From JAXHLG01 sp964505305 (GTDB taxonomy: Bacteria > Patescibacteriota > Minisyncoccia > Moranbacterales > DUUL01), in contig CAZDHE010000005.1 in NCBI GenBank assembly GCA_964505305.1, forward strand, positions 1 to 46,226: a stretch of DNA of 46,226 bases. Reading direction: 5' to 3'. Each line of letters begins with the position of its first letter. Position 1 is the first letter of the stretch. Below are positions 17,206-25,742 of the stretch, piece after piece. A model generated the notes under the pieces. The model saw only the letters and a list, made by a program, of their open reading frames with translations. It was not told the origin of the DNA and ran no database searches. The translations under genes and the position numbers were made by a program.

Positions 17206-17356
17206 AACTGATGTTGCGCGCATATAGTCATTATAGTTTAATATGAAAATATTTCCCAGTCACGGCAACAGACTGAAGTTCGACTTCAGTGTCCGCAGAA
17301 GTCGAACTTCAGAGGTTTTTGATGAAGACTGGTTTAAAAAGCGCGTAACATAAATT
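17206..17356 (-). mobile_element. MITE-like element, copy 1
   Basis: About 151 bp with the left terminal repeat AACTGATGTT-GCGC and a decayed right end (AACATAAATT instead of AACATCAGTT). The middle holds the palindrome GAAGTTCGACTTC...GAAGTCGAACTTC. It aligns in reverse orientation with the copies at 19212-19363 and 34605-34756. It sits 51 bp before the GT-C gene. Confidence 0.8.
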
Positions 17357-17407
17357 ATTAAGTTTCACAACGAAATCCTAATAAAGATTAATTTTAAAAT
17401 TAACCAA

Positions 17408-19213
17408 ATGGCTTTCCTGAAAAAACTGCAAAATTTTTTTTTACAGAACAAGTTTATCATTATTGCTTTAACCGTTTTAATAATCTCTTCTTTTGCCGTA
17501 AGAGCTTGGCATTTTGACGATTGGCTCTATTTTAGCTTAGATCAAGCCAGAGACGCGAAGCTTCTTCGAGAATCTTTAGAAAACGGACCGGAAAACCTCC
17601 CCTTGCTTGGCCCCAGAGCGGCCGGAACTTATCTGCGCTTAGGACCCTTTTATTATTATTTTCAATACGCTTCAGCTTCTACCCTGGGAACTCTTGATCC
17701 TTATGTTTTTGCAGTGCCGGATTTATTGCTTGCTATTGCCTCTATTCCTCTTTTTTATTACTTCTTAAGATATTTCCTCACTCGCGGCAACAGTTTATCG
17801 GCAACCGCTTTGTATGCTTTTTCTTTCTTGTCCATTCAATACTCCCGCTTTGCTTGGAATACTAACTCTCTGCCTTTTTGGACCGTTTTATTAGCCCTTT
17901 CTATTTATAAATTTTCCTCTTCCCAAGAAAAAAAGGCCAGAGGAAGATGGTTGATCTTAGCGGCTTTGAGTCTGGGAATGCTGGGGCAATTGCATTTTGT
18001 GGCAATCGGAGGATTCGGTTTGATGGGTTTAATTTTCCTGCTTTTTTACCGGCCTTTAATTCAATTAAAATATTGGCTATATTCAACGGCAACTTTCTTG
18101 CTTCTTTTTCTGCCGATGATTTTGAGCGAGATTAAAACCGGCGGAGCTAATTTTGAACAATTCAAATACGCTTTATTTTCCAAAACGGGAAATGGCCTTC
18201 CTTTTATCTTCAACTTAGCAGAAGCCATTAAAGAAACTTCCGTAACTTTTATTATGTTTTTAACTTCTTTTGGAAAGACTAATGAAGAAATGTTTGCTTG
18301 GTTGGGCCTAATTGTTATCCTTTCCGGAATTTTTCTGCTTATTCTTAAGGCCAAGAACAAAAAAAGACTGCGGCCGTTGACAGCCATTATTTTGTTCTGG
18401 TTGGTTGTCTTTATTTTTCTCTATGCAAAAACCGATACCAGTTTGAAGCCTCGATTTTTTCTCCCCCTATCCTTTTTGCCGTTCTTATTTTTTGGTTTAA
18501 TAACAGATAAAATTATCTATCATTACAAAAAAATCGGCGCGCTTTTAGTTTTGTTGATTACCACGATTTTTATCGCCGCTAACGCTAATGCCGTTTTTAT
18601 GTGGTATAATTTTTTGGAATCTTCCAATGAAAAAGCCCTGAAGAGAGAAATTTTCTTAAAACAAGACAAAGGAGTGACGGCACAGCAGATGAAACAAGCC
18701 TCCCGATATATAACCGAAAAAGCGGAGGAGGAAGGCAAAAATATCTGTTTCCAGGCGCCGGCGGAAAGAATTTACGGATACCCATATTTTATGTCAATGA
18801 CTTTTCCCGAAGAAAAAATACATCGCATAAAACACAGAATGGATAATAAGGAAGATTGCTCTTTCTTTGCCATTTCCCAAGTGGATTCTGAAAATATTAT
18901 TAGCCGAGACTACACTGATGATTTCAATTTTGCGAAAAAACACTCTTTCGGTCGAGTGGCCGTCTGGGATCTTGAACCAAAAGAAGTGTTTATGCAATGG
19001 GAGGAAATTCAAGAAAAAAAGAAAAAGGCAAATTCAACAAACCAAGAAGAGTCTGAAGTAAACAAAGAAGAAAATGCCAATAAACCCGATTCCGACAAAA
19101 AACCAAAGGAAGAGGAGAAGGAGGAGAAAGAAAAGAAGGAAAAAGAAGAGAAGGAAGACCCTCCAAAAAGAGAAGAAAGGCTTTTTTGGAAAGGTTTATT
19201 TGAAACTAAATAA
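17408..19213 (+). CDS. Polytopic GT-C glycosyltransferase (PMT/ArnT-like)
   Basis: 601 residues. A first membrane helix lies at about 17-35, then an extracytoplasmic loop with acidic FDDW and SLDQARDAK (about 36-47). That loop is the place of the catalytic Asp in PMT/ArnT/GT39-83 enzymes. Roughly ten further hydrophobic segments reach to about residue 390. A soluble region follows, then a highly charged Lys/Glu tail (about 530-590) ending REERLFWKGLFETK. Such proteins transfer a sugar from a polyprenyl-phosphate donor to a surface acceptor outside the membrane. Donor and acceptor are unknown. The gene is bracketed by two inverted MITE-like elements, and its TAA stop coincides with the first bases of the downstream one. 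Confidence 0.8.
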   Translation: MAFLKKLQNFFLQNKFIIIALTVLIISSFAVRAWHFDDWLYFSLDQARDAKLLRESLENGPENLPLLGPRAAGTYLRLGPFYYYFQYASASTLGTLDPYVFAVPDLLLAIASIPLFYYFLRYFLTRGNSLSATALYAFSFLSIQYSRFAWNTNSLPFWTVLLALSIYKFSSSQEKKARGRWLILAALSLGMLGQLHFVAIGGFGLMGLIFLLFYRPLIQLKYWLYSTATFLLLFLPMILSEIKTGGANFEQFKYALFSKTGNGLPFIFNLAEAIKETSVTFIMFLTSFGKTNEEMFAWLGLIVILSGIFLLILKAKNKKRLRPLTAIILFWLVVFIFLYAKTDTSLKPRFFLPLSFLPFLFFGLITDKIIYHYKKIGALLVLLITTIFIAANANAVFMWYNFLESSNEKALKREIFLKQDKGVTAQQMKQASRYITEKAEEEGKNICFQAPAERIYGYPYFMSMTFPEEKIHRIKHRMDNKEDCSFFAISQVDSENIISRDYTDDFNFAKKHSFGRVAVWDLEPKEVFMQWEEIQEKKKKANSTNQEESEVNKEENANKPDSDKKPKEEEKEEKEKKEKEEKEDPPKREERLFWKGLFETK

Positions 19214-19363
19214 CTGATGTTAAGCACTTCTTAAAGCAATCTTTCTTTAAAAATCCCTGAAGTTCGACTTCAGTATTTGCAGAATTCGAACTTCAAGATA
19301 GTTACGTAATTGGAAAATACGTTCATATTAAACTATAATGCGTATATGAGCGTAACATCAGTA
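19212..19363 (+). mobile_element. MITE-like element, copy 2
   Basis: About 152 bp, from AACTGATGTT (19212) to AACATCAGTA (19354-19363). It has the same inner palindrome, GAAGTTCGACTTC / GAATTCGAACTTC. It is nearly collinear with copy 4. Its first bases supply the stop codon of the upstream GT-C gene (TAA 19211-19213). Confidence 0.85.
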
Positions 19364-19385
19364 AATAAAATATTCACATTTTATT

Positions 19386-20126
19386 ATGACAAAAAATAAG
19401 TTATGGAAAGGCGATAAAAAAACAGTTGTTGTTATTATCCACGGATGGACAGCCAATACCGAACAAGTCAACCCCTTGGCCGAAGACTTAAACAAGCTCG
19501 GCTACCCGGTTTGCGCTCCCTTACTCAAAGGACATGGCACTAAACCGGAAGATTTGGAGAGGGTTAAATGGAGCGAATGGCTGCTGGACGTAGAGAATGC
19601 AATCTCTGAAGTCAAGAAGTATTTTCCCGATAAAAAAATCCATCTCGTTGGTATTTCTTTGGGAGGCAACTTGGCCTTACTGGCATCTTTAGATAAAAAA
19701 ATAGATGGAGTAACCCTACTGGGAACTCCCATTTATCTCCAAAATCACTATTGGACATTTTTTTTGATGAAACTGGCCGGTATTTTCAAAAAATATATTC
19801 ACAAAAAATATCCCGGCAGCGTCAGCAAGGCCAAAAAAGTTTCTTACAGCTATTTCCCGGTTAAGAGCGCTCAAGAAAGCATTAAATTGATTAAAAAAAC
19901 CGGGAGACAGCTGGGAAATATTCAGGTTCCGGTTTTAATTATTCAAACCAATAACGACTATATGGTGGCTTCCTACTCCCCTTGGATTGTTTACAACAGA
20001 ATCGGCTCCAAAATCAAGAAACTTCACTGGATTCAAGTAGAAAAAGAAACTCATATTTCTCTGGATGAAAACACCTCTGATTACACCTCGGCCATTAATA
20101 ATTTTATTAAGGAATCCCAACAATGA
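19386..20126 (+). CDS. Alpha/beta hydrolase (carboxylesterase/lipase-like)
   Basis: 246 residues, similar in size to Est30 and monoacylglycerol-lipase-type esterases. The oxyanion region is HGWTAN at 19-24. The nucleophile elbow GISLGG places Ser91, QTNNDYMV gives Asp191 and KETHIS gives His223, a complete Ser-Asp-His triad. There is no signal peptide, so it should act in the cytoplasm. It overlaps the next glycosyltransferase by 4 bases (ATGA). The pair may work on a glycolipid or acylated sugar, but the substrate is unknown. A serine hydrolase of this type could also be a thioesterase or act on peptidic esters. Confidence 0.87.
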   Translation: MTKNKLWKGDKKTVVVIIHGWTANTEQVNPLAEDLNKLGYPVCAPLLKGHGTKPEDLERVKWSEWLLDVENAISEVKKYFPDKKIHLVGISLGGNLALLASLDKKIDGVTLLGTPIYLQNHYWTFFLMKLAGIFKKYIHKKYPGSVSKAKKVSYSYFPVKSAQESIKLIKKTGRQLGNIQVPVLIIQTNNDYMVASYSPWIVYNRIGSKIKKLHWIQVEKETHISLDENTSDYTSAINNFIKESQQ

Positions 20127-21277
20127 AAATAGGTTTTTTCACCAACACTTACCTACCTATTAATTACGGCTCCACCGTTTCAGTAGAGACTTTCCGCAAG
20201 GGCTTAAAAAAATTAGGAGAAGAAGTCTTTGTTTTTGCTCCCCGCCACAAAGGATATGAAGATAATAACGATTTTGTTTTCCGCTACCCTTCTTTTATGT
20301 ATAACTACAAAGAAGAATATCCGGTAGCTATTCCCTTTTACCCTCCCATAAGCAAAAAAATTAAAGAACTAAACCTGGATATTATTCACTCGCACCAACC
20401 CTTTTCTTTAGGCAAAGAGGGTTTAAAATACGCTAAAAAACAAAACATCCCCATTGTCTTTACTCACCACACTCGCTATGAAGATTACGTTCATTATGTT
20501 CCGATATTGCCGGAAGACTTATTAACCAATTTAGTCAAAAAAGAAGCCACTGATTTTGCCAATCAATGCGATTTGGTCATAGCGCCATCCGAGAGCATAA
20601 AAAAGATGATTCAATCCAGAGGAGTTAAAACCAAAGTGGAAGTATTGCCAACCGGAATAGATTGGAATAAATTCCAAAGAGGGAAAAGGGATAAAATAAG
20701 AAAAAAATATAAAATCAAAGAAAACGAGCTTTTACTTTTGAACGTAGGTAGAATGGAAGAAGAAAAAAACTTGGAGTTTTTATTTGACTGCTTAAAAAAT
20801 ATCATCAAAAAACAGCCTCATATTAAACTAATGTTTGTTGGAGAGGGCTCTTTAAAAGAAAAATTAAAAAGAAAAGCGGAAGAAGAAGAAATAGAAACAA
20901 ATATCCTATTTCCGGGGATAGCAAAAAGAGAAGAAATTCAAGATTTTTACGCCGCCGGCGATATTTACCTGCAAACTTCCACCTCGGAAACCCAAGGTCT
21001 TTCCTTGTATGAAGCTATGGCAAGCGGTTTGCCTTGCCTAGCCGTAAAATCAACCGGGGCCATAGACGCTATAAACCACAATCAAAACGGACTCTTGATT
21101 CCGGCAAGTAAAAAAGCTTTTCAATTAGAAGTCGAAAAGATAATTATTAATAAAAAACTTAGAAATTACCTTGGTCAAGAAGCCGTCAAAAAGGCTAAAA
21201 AAAATGATATTTCCAAACAAGCCGAAAAACTCAAGAAGTTATACAAAGAAGTTATACAAACCAAAAAACGTTTTTAG
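20123..21277 (+). CDS. Glycosyltransferase family 4 (diacylglycerol glucosyltransferase-like)
   Basis: 384 residues, GT-B fold. It opens MKIGFFTNTYLPINYGSTVS with a following RKGLKKLGEEVFVFAPRH, characteristic of the GT4 subgroup that includes 1,2-diacylglycerol 3-glucosyltransferases and MgtA/PimB-like enzymes. IVFTHHTRYEDYVHYVP, LPTGIDWNKFQRG, LNVGRMEEEKNLEF and STSETQGLSLYEAMASGLPC are the usual landmarks, with an E-x7-E equivalent in the last. It overlaps the hydrolase gene by 4 bases, so the two are translationally coupled. The likely job is glycolipid or surface glycan synthesis on the inner face of the membrane. Confidence 0.87.
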   Translation: MKIGFFTNTYLPINYGSTVSVETFRKGLKKLGEEVFVFAPRHKGYEDNNDFVFRYPSFMYNYKEEYPVAIPFYPPISKKIKELNLDIIHSHQPFSLGKEGLKYAKKQNIPIVFTHHTRYEDYVHYVPILPEDLLTNLVKKEATDFANQCDLVIAPSESIKKMIQSRGVKTKVEVLPTGIDWNKFQRGKRDKIRKKYKIKENELLLLNVGRMEEEKNLEFLFDCLKNIIKKQPHIKLMFVGEGSLKEKLKRKAEEEEIETNILFPGIAKREEIQDFYAAGDIYLQTSTSETQGLSLYEAMASGLPCLAVKSTGAIDAINHNQNGLLIPASKKAFQLEVEKIIINKKLRNYLGQEAVKKAKKNDISKQAEKLKKLYKEVIQTKKRF

Positions 21278-21637
21278 AACTTCAAAAACCAAAAAATAGA
21301 TAGATTGATCCACAATTAACTATTTAACTTTTACTCTTACTTAATTTTTGTATTTGACATTTGTAATTTAAACTCCATTTGACATTCGATTTTTGACTTC
21401 TTATCCCTTTAATTCTTTTTTCTATTTTTGCTTTGAAATTTTGCTTTTGAAATTTAACTCCTAAACCCGACAAACAGTGTTTGTCGGGTTTAAAGAGAGT
21501 GTTTTGCACAATGTGTGAAACATTTAGATTAGTGATTTTAGTCAGAGCGGTTTTTTCCAGAGTGCTTGGGATTTCATTGATTCACTTTAATATCTAAACC
21601 CGAGAACCGCAAAACTCTTATCTCTTATTTCACATCT
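21278..21637. repeat. Convergent intergenic gap with dispersed repeats
   Basis: No gene. It contains TTGACATTTGTAATTT-type words, the perfect hairpin at 21462-21492, and the shared flank TGTGTGAAACATTTAGATT. The hairpin lies between convergent genes and might terminate both transcripts. Confidence 0.6.
21462..21492. repeat. Perfect hairpin TAAACCCGACA...TGTCGGGTTTA, copy 2
   Basis: Near-identical to 2363-2393, differing only in the loop (AACAG against AGCAC). It is likewise followed within about 25 bases by GTGTGAAACATTTAGATTAG. It may also serve as a terminator between the convergent genes. Confidence 0.7.
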
Positions 21638-22087
21638 TTAGTTAACCGCCATCACTCCACTGGCATCAAAAGCTTCTTTATTAAAAATGTTATCCTGGGA
21701 AGATATGATTACGGTAGTGTTAGGCTGAATAGATTGGGGATTAATTTCTTCCGGTCCGGAGTTGTCATCTTCCGGAGGCTGGCCCACAAAGGTTTCTTCC
21801 GTAATGTTTACTTGAGACTGCCAAGTAGTATCTTCATATTGGAATTCCACGGTTAAAGAATTTTCTCCACTTTCTTTAACTACCCCATCTAAGCTTTTTA
21901 AATCTTCAGCTTTGGGAGCTTCTCCGACGGGGTTTTGATTTTCTTCTTTTTGATTTTGAGCAGCTTGATTATTTTGCTCTTTTGAAGCGGGAGTTTTTTG
22001 AGAATCTTGGTAAATAGCAACAACAATTAAAGCCAAGAGAGCTAAAACCAACCCTACCGCTGTAATTAATATTCCTTTTTTATTCAT
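21638..22087 (-). CDS. Small membrane-anchored protein, paralogue A
   Basis: 149 residues. A hydrophobic segment (about 5-26, ILITAVGLVLALLALIVVAIY) forms an anchor or uncleaved signal. A Gln/Asn/Glu-rich linker follows, then a conserved outer domain (about 62-149) with LDGVVKESGENSLTVEFQYEDTTW and a TTVIISSQDNIF end, resembling small beta-barrel DUF5666-like domains. The domain is almost identical to the protein at 25139-25636, which carries a longer linker. The function is unknown. It is expressed from its own promoter (22144-22172). Confidence 0.8.
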   Translation of the reverse strand: MNKKGILITAVGLVLALLALIVVAIYQDSQKTPASKEQNNQAAQNQKEENQNPVGEAPKAEDLKSLDGVVKESGENSLTVEFQYEDTTWQSQVNITEETFVGQPPEDDNSGPEEINPQSIQPNTTVIISSQDNIFNKEAFDASGVMAVN

Positions 22088-22143
22088 TTTTTTGTTGTTA
22101 TTTATTGATTATATGAATTGTTTGTTTAAAATAGCCTGCTTTT

Positions 22144-22172
22144 AGTATATAAATTCCTGCGGAAAATGTCAA
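22144..22172 (-). promoter_or_regulatory. Sigma70-type promoter of paralogue A
   Basis: On the minus strand TTGACA (22172-22167), a 17-base spacer and TATACT (22149-22144). The same promoter sequence precedes paralogue B. It directs the gene starting at 22087. Confidence 0.85.
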
Positions 22173-22195
22173 ATTGAATCAGCTGTTTCTATTTC

Positions 22196-23908
22196 TTAAT
22201 TCTCCTGCCATCCTCCTTGGGGAACTACTTGGCAATCTCTTTCCGCTTCGCACTCCGCGTCGCCGTCTCCATCAGGGTGCCAGCCATAGCAAGTCCAGAG
22301 GAATTTATCTTGGGATTTGTCTCCTCCGGCATCATCATAGACAGGATCCGGTTCTCCATTGCTACCAAAATTAATAGCGCATAAGTTGTCTTCTCCCTGC
22401 TCCGGCAAATCACAGAAGGTTTCATCTTCAGCGCTACCACAACTTCCGTTGTAGTAGCAGCTTCCGCCGAGGCATTTGCCGGGATAACCATCTTTTTCGC
22501 AATCTATTTGTTCAGTGTCTTGGTAAGGAGTTTCATAGCAGCTTCCGCCGGAGCAGCCTCTGTTATAGCAAGTTCTGGCTCTTTCCCTGGTGCTTCCATC
22601 AGCGCAATCCCAGTCGCCCCAAGAGTCGCAGGAGTCGGAGCCACAGTTTTCCACAAAGTGATTGCCGCACGTATTGTAATCCCAGTCAGTGTAGCAGTTT
22701 CCGCCAGAACAGCCCTTATTAGCGTAATCATAAAGTCCGTAAACACTATTGCCGGAGCAGTATCTATACACATCTCCTCCAGTATCACAGTAATTGAAGC
22801 CACAGTCTTCTAATTTTTCGTGACCGCAGGAGTTATAATTCCAACTACTGTAACAACTTCCGCCGGAGCAACCCTTGTTTAAGTAATCATATTTTCCCCA
22901 AGCATCCCCGCCGGAACAGTATCTATACACATCTCCCGTCCCTTCCGAATAACCTCCAGTATCGCAATAGCTATAACCGCAATCATCAACCTTTTCTTCT
23001 CTATTTCCGCAAGAGTCATACCAGTAGGCATCGCCATTGTAGCATTTTTTGTGGTCATGAGAAGTGCACGGCTCTTCCACTTCATAAGTCATGGTATACT
23101 TTCTCACTTCATGATTACCCGCATGTCCATAATAAGCAAAGCCATAAAAATCTAACTCATGCACACCTGGAGAATTAGCTGCTCGAACACTTTTTATGTA
23201 ATAATTATAGCGACGTGTTTGTTTAAATAATTCATGCCAACTGCCATCATGATTTAAAGTTAAAGCTGATGTGTAATCACCATTACTACAGTATGAAGCT
23301 GATGAATCTATATACATCTTTATCTCTTCTCCCGGGTCATATTTTTCCTTGTTTAAATTTATTACAAATCTAGAATCGGTAGCTCTCGTATAAGCATTTC
23401 TTTGCCCATAATTAACGTAAAAATGCCCCCCGAAACAACTATATTCATAATTATTCCGACTATCTATCTTTCTAATATCTAAACAATCAGAACTACTCAT
23501 GGAATACCAGGTCTCCCTGGGACTAGGCCATCTAACATCAATTGAACAATCATCTAACCAAGAATCAGCTGGACTGGGACAGCTATATACAGGAAGCTTC
23601 CATCCATAATTAGGACTCCCCGATTTTCCTGGAACCGTAAAACTTCCAGCCTGAGCCTTACCTAAATCACAAACAAATAAAAATCCTCCCGATAAAATTA
23701 AGAATAAAATAAAAGTCCCTTTGCCTTTTTTACTTCTAATCAACAAGTAAATCAATCCTCCCAACACAATAACCACAAATAACAAAATTATTAAAGTCAT
23801 CCAATTGTTTTGGTCGTCTTCTTTGTCTGCGTTTTCTTTTTTCTGTAAATCTCCGCTTGTTGTAAAATTCTGAGACAGGGAGTCCAATTCCTCTCCTTCA
23901 GAATTCAT
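22196..23908 (-). CDS. Secreted Cys-rich repeat surface protein
   Basis: 570 residues from ATG 23908, but that start is doubtful. The first 57 residues contain a membrane helix (WMTLIILLFVVIVLGGLIYLLI) that looks like the C-terminal anchor of the upstream protein. A second hydrophobic stretch (about 65-82) ends at AQA|GSF like a signal peptidase site. An in-frame TTG at 23746, nine bases after GGGAGGA, would start exactly at that signal peptide. The mature part has about 40 Cys, with repeats around CDTGG, DVYRYCSG, YDYxNKGCSGGSCYS and xxCG (about 308-460) and a Cys-rich end. It is probably exported and disulfide-rich; function unknown. Confidence 0.7.
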   Translation of the reverse strand: MNSEGEELDSLSQNFTTSGDLQKKENADKEDDQNNWMTLIILLFVVIVLGGLIYLLIRSKKGKGTFILFLILSGGFLFVCDLGKAQAGSFTVPGKSGSPNYGWKLPVYSCPSPADSWLDDCSIDVRWPSPRETWYSMSSSDCLDIRKIDSRNNYEYSCFGGHFYVNYGQRNAYTRATDSRFVINLNKEKYDPGEEIKMYIDSSASYCSNGDYTSALTLNHDGSWHELFKQTRRYNYYIKSVRAANSPGVHELDFYGFAYYGHAGNHEVRKYTMTYEVEEPCTSHDHKKCYNGDAYWYDSCGNREEKVDDCGYSYCDTGGYSEGTGDVYRYCSGGDAWGKYDYLNKGCSGGSCYSSWNYNSCGHEKLEDCGFNYCDTGGDVYRYCSGNSVYGLYDYANKGCSGGNCYTDWDYNTCGNHFVENCGSDSCDSWGDWDCADGSTRERARTCYNRGCSGGSCYETPYQDTEQIDCEKDGYPGKCLGGSCYYNGSCGSAEDETFCDLPEQGEDNLCAINFGSNGEPDPVYDDAGGDKSQDKFLWTCYGWHPDGDGDAECEAERDCQVVPQGGWQEN

Positions 23909-23932
23909 AACTTTCGCTAAAACTTGAGGATC

Positions 23933-25120
23933 TTAGCATTTTTTAGTAATATCTAAATTAAAAACAAGAGGAGATTGGGGTTCTTCTATATTTTCATCAT
24001 TAGAATTTCCACAGAGTTTTCCTTGACCATCTTTAATTTTAATTTCAGCGGTTAAATCTATTTCCGGCTGGTTTTCCGTTCTGGAGCCATGAAAAATGCT
24101 AGCCGAAGGCGTAATCCAAGCCTCTACTTTAGCTTCTTCCCCAGCTTCGTAAAAATCTTTATCCAATTGAACTTTTTGAATAGTAGCGCTCTCTCCTTGA
24201 ATTACATAGTGAAAAACAACCTTGTTGGATGTCTTCTCTCCGTCTAAGTTTTGCAGAACCATTTCTGCATCATAAGCCTGCGGTTTTTCAAGTTTTGGAA
24301 TATCAAAAGTTAATTCTTTTTCCTCTTTTGGCGATAATGTAAACGTTTTTTCTGAGGCTATATCTTCTTTAACTAACTCACCCAAACGATTCCTCTCAAA
24401 AATATTAAAAACGGGTTTGAGATCAACCTCCTTGTTAAAATAGTTCTTAATTGGGCAAATTGCCTGCAACTCCTCTTCTTGAGTTATATCCACGTCTTGA
24501 TTTATAGTGTATTGATCCTCTTTTCCTTTCACTTGCAAATAACATAAAGTATTTGGGATCTCCACATAATCATCAGAAGCTTCTAAAGTTATAGCGCCCG
24601 CATTATTTAATCCAATTAACTCCCCTTTTTTATTAAGAGCCACTACCCATAAATCAAAATCTCCTTGAAGATAGGAGGGGGCTGAGTATTGGATATTTTT
24701 AACCATAGACTCTCCCTTGTCTAAAGAAATATTTTCTGAGTACTCCCTTTCATCTTTGATAGTTTCAACCGCTTCAACTTCATTTTCTTCGGAATCTAAA
24801 GTCTCCCCGAAAAAAGAATTCTCGGAATTTAAAGTCGGAGAAACAGGTTTTCCTTCCTCTTTACTTATTAATTGGACAGCATAGTTTATTCCTGCCGCGG
24901 GGCTGTCTCCCTGATTGCTTAAATTAAAAGAAATCTCAAAATCACCACCCTCCTGCGACACCATCTCTGTGCTATGCAATTCTACCCGAGAAAAACTGGC
25001 AGCTTCTTCTATTGAATCAAGATTGTCAACACTCTCCTGATTCTCTTGTTGAGCTAAAGCAGGAAAACTTATTAACAAGAACAATCCAATAAACGAAAAA
25101 ATCGAGATTTTATTTTTCAT
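23933..25120 (-). CDS. Exported beta-domain surface protein, probably truncated
   Basis: 395 residues. It has a signal peptide (MKNKISIFSFIGLFLLISFPALA, cleavage before QQ). Extracellular domains follow, resembling CARDB/Ig-like modules, with EGGDFEISFNLSNQGDSPAA and later EAGEEAKVEAWITP. It ends DITKKC then TAA, without a membrane anchor. The codons just after the TAA continue in the same frame (DPQVLAKV) into the next gene, whose first 57 residues supply a transmembrane helix followed by Lys residues. This suggests the stop is a recent interruption or a read-through point and that the intact protein was membrane anchored. Function unknown. Confidence 0.72.
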   Translation of the reverse strand: MKNKISIFSFIGLFLLISFPALAQQENQESVDNLDSIEEAASFSRVELHSTEMVSQEGGDFEISFNLSNQGDSPAAGINYAVQLISKEEGKPVSPTLNSENSFFGETLDSEENEVEAVETIKDEREYSENISLDKGESMVKNIQYSAPSYLQGDFDLWVVALNKKGELIGLNNAGAITLEASDDYVEIPNTLCYLQVKGKEDQYTINQDVDITQEEELQAICPIKNYFNKEVDLKPVFNIFERNRLGELVKEDIASEKTFTLSPKEEKELTFDIPKLEKPQAYDAEMVLQNLDGEKTSNKVVFHYVIQGESATIQKVQLDKDFYEAGEEAKVEAWITPSASIFHGSRTENQPEIDLTAEIKIKDGQGKLCGNSNDENIEEPQSPLVFNLDITKKC

Positions 25121-25138
25121 TTTTCTATATAAAAATTA

Positions 25139-25636
25139 TTAATTAACCACCACCACCCCGCTGGCATCAAAAGATTCTTCATTAAAAATGTTATCCTGGG
25201 AGGAAATGATTACGGTAGTGTTAGTCTGAATAGATTGGGGGTTAATTTCTTCCGGTCCGGAGTTGTCATCTTCCGGGGGCTGGCCCACAAAGGTTTCTTC
25301 CGTAATGTTTACTTGAGACTGCCAAGTAGTATCTTCATATTGGAATTCCACGGTTAAAGAATTTTCTCCACTTTCTTTAACTACCCCATCTAAGCTTTTT
25401 AAATCTTCAGCTTTGGGAGCTTCTCCGACGGGGCTTTGATCTTCCTCTGATTGATCTTCTTCTTTTTCTTGCCGGTCGGCAGTGTTGGATCTGTCTTTTT
25501 GGTTTTGAGTAGTTTGATTATTCTGCTCTTTTGAAGCGGGAGTTTTTTGAGAATCTTGGTAAATAGCAACGGCAATTAAAACCGAGAGAGCTAAAACCAA
25601 CCCTATCGCTATAATTAATATTCCTTTTCTATTCAT
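25139..25636 (-). CDS. Small membrane-anchored protein, paralogue B
   Basis: 165 residues when started at MNRKGILIIAIG. An upstream Met at 25720 lies above the promoter and is not used. The N-terminal hydrophobic anchor (about 5-25) is followed by an acidic Gln/Asn linker longer than in paralogue A by a segment around DRQEKEEDQSEEDQ. The outer domain differs from paralogue A by only about eight residues. The two copies flank the 22196-25120 genes, so the locus arose by segmental duplication that included the promoter. The conserved domain is unassigned, with DUF5666-like character. Confidence 0.82.
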   Translation of the reverse strand: MNRKGILIIAIGLVLALSVLIAVAIYQDSQKTPASKEQNNQTTQNQKDRSNTADRQEKEEDQSEEDQSPVGEAPKAEDLKSLDGVVKESGENSLTVEFQYEDTTWQSQVNITEETFVGQPPEDDNSGPEEINPQSIQTNTTVIISSQDNIFNEESFDASGVVVVN

Positions 25637-25691
25637 TTTTTTATTGTTATTTATTATTAGCCAAATTGTTTGTTTAAAATAGCTTAACTTT

Positions 25692-25720
25692 GGTATATAT
25701 TTTCCTGCGGAAAATGTCAA
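25692..25720 (-). promoter_or_regulatory. Sigma70-type promoter of paralogue B
   Basis: Minus-strand TTGACA (25720-25715), a 17-base spacer that keeps TTTTCCGCAGGAA, and TATACC (25697-25692). It is a duplicate of the 22144-22172 promoter and proves that the ATG at 25636 is the start. Confidence 0.82.
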
Positions 25721-25742
25721 ATTTTTTAACCTATTGAGCAGT

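Noticed and set aside
23933..23935. Alternative genetic code with TAA read as an amino acid
   Set aside because: TAA ends many clear genes in the window, for example typA and the GT-C gene, so general recoding is not supported.
25636..25720. Upstream start for paralogue B
   Set aside because: It would lie on top of the -35 element of the promoter shared with paralogue A.
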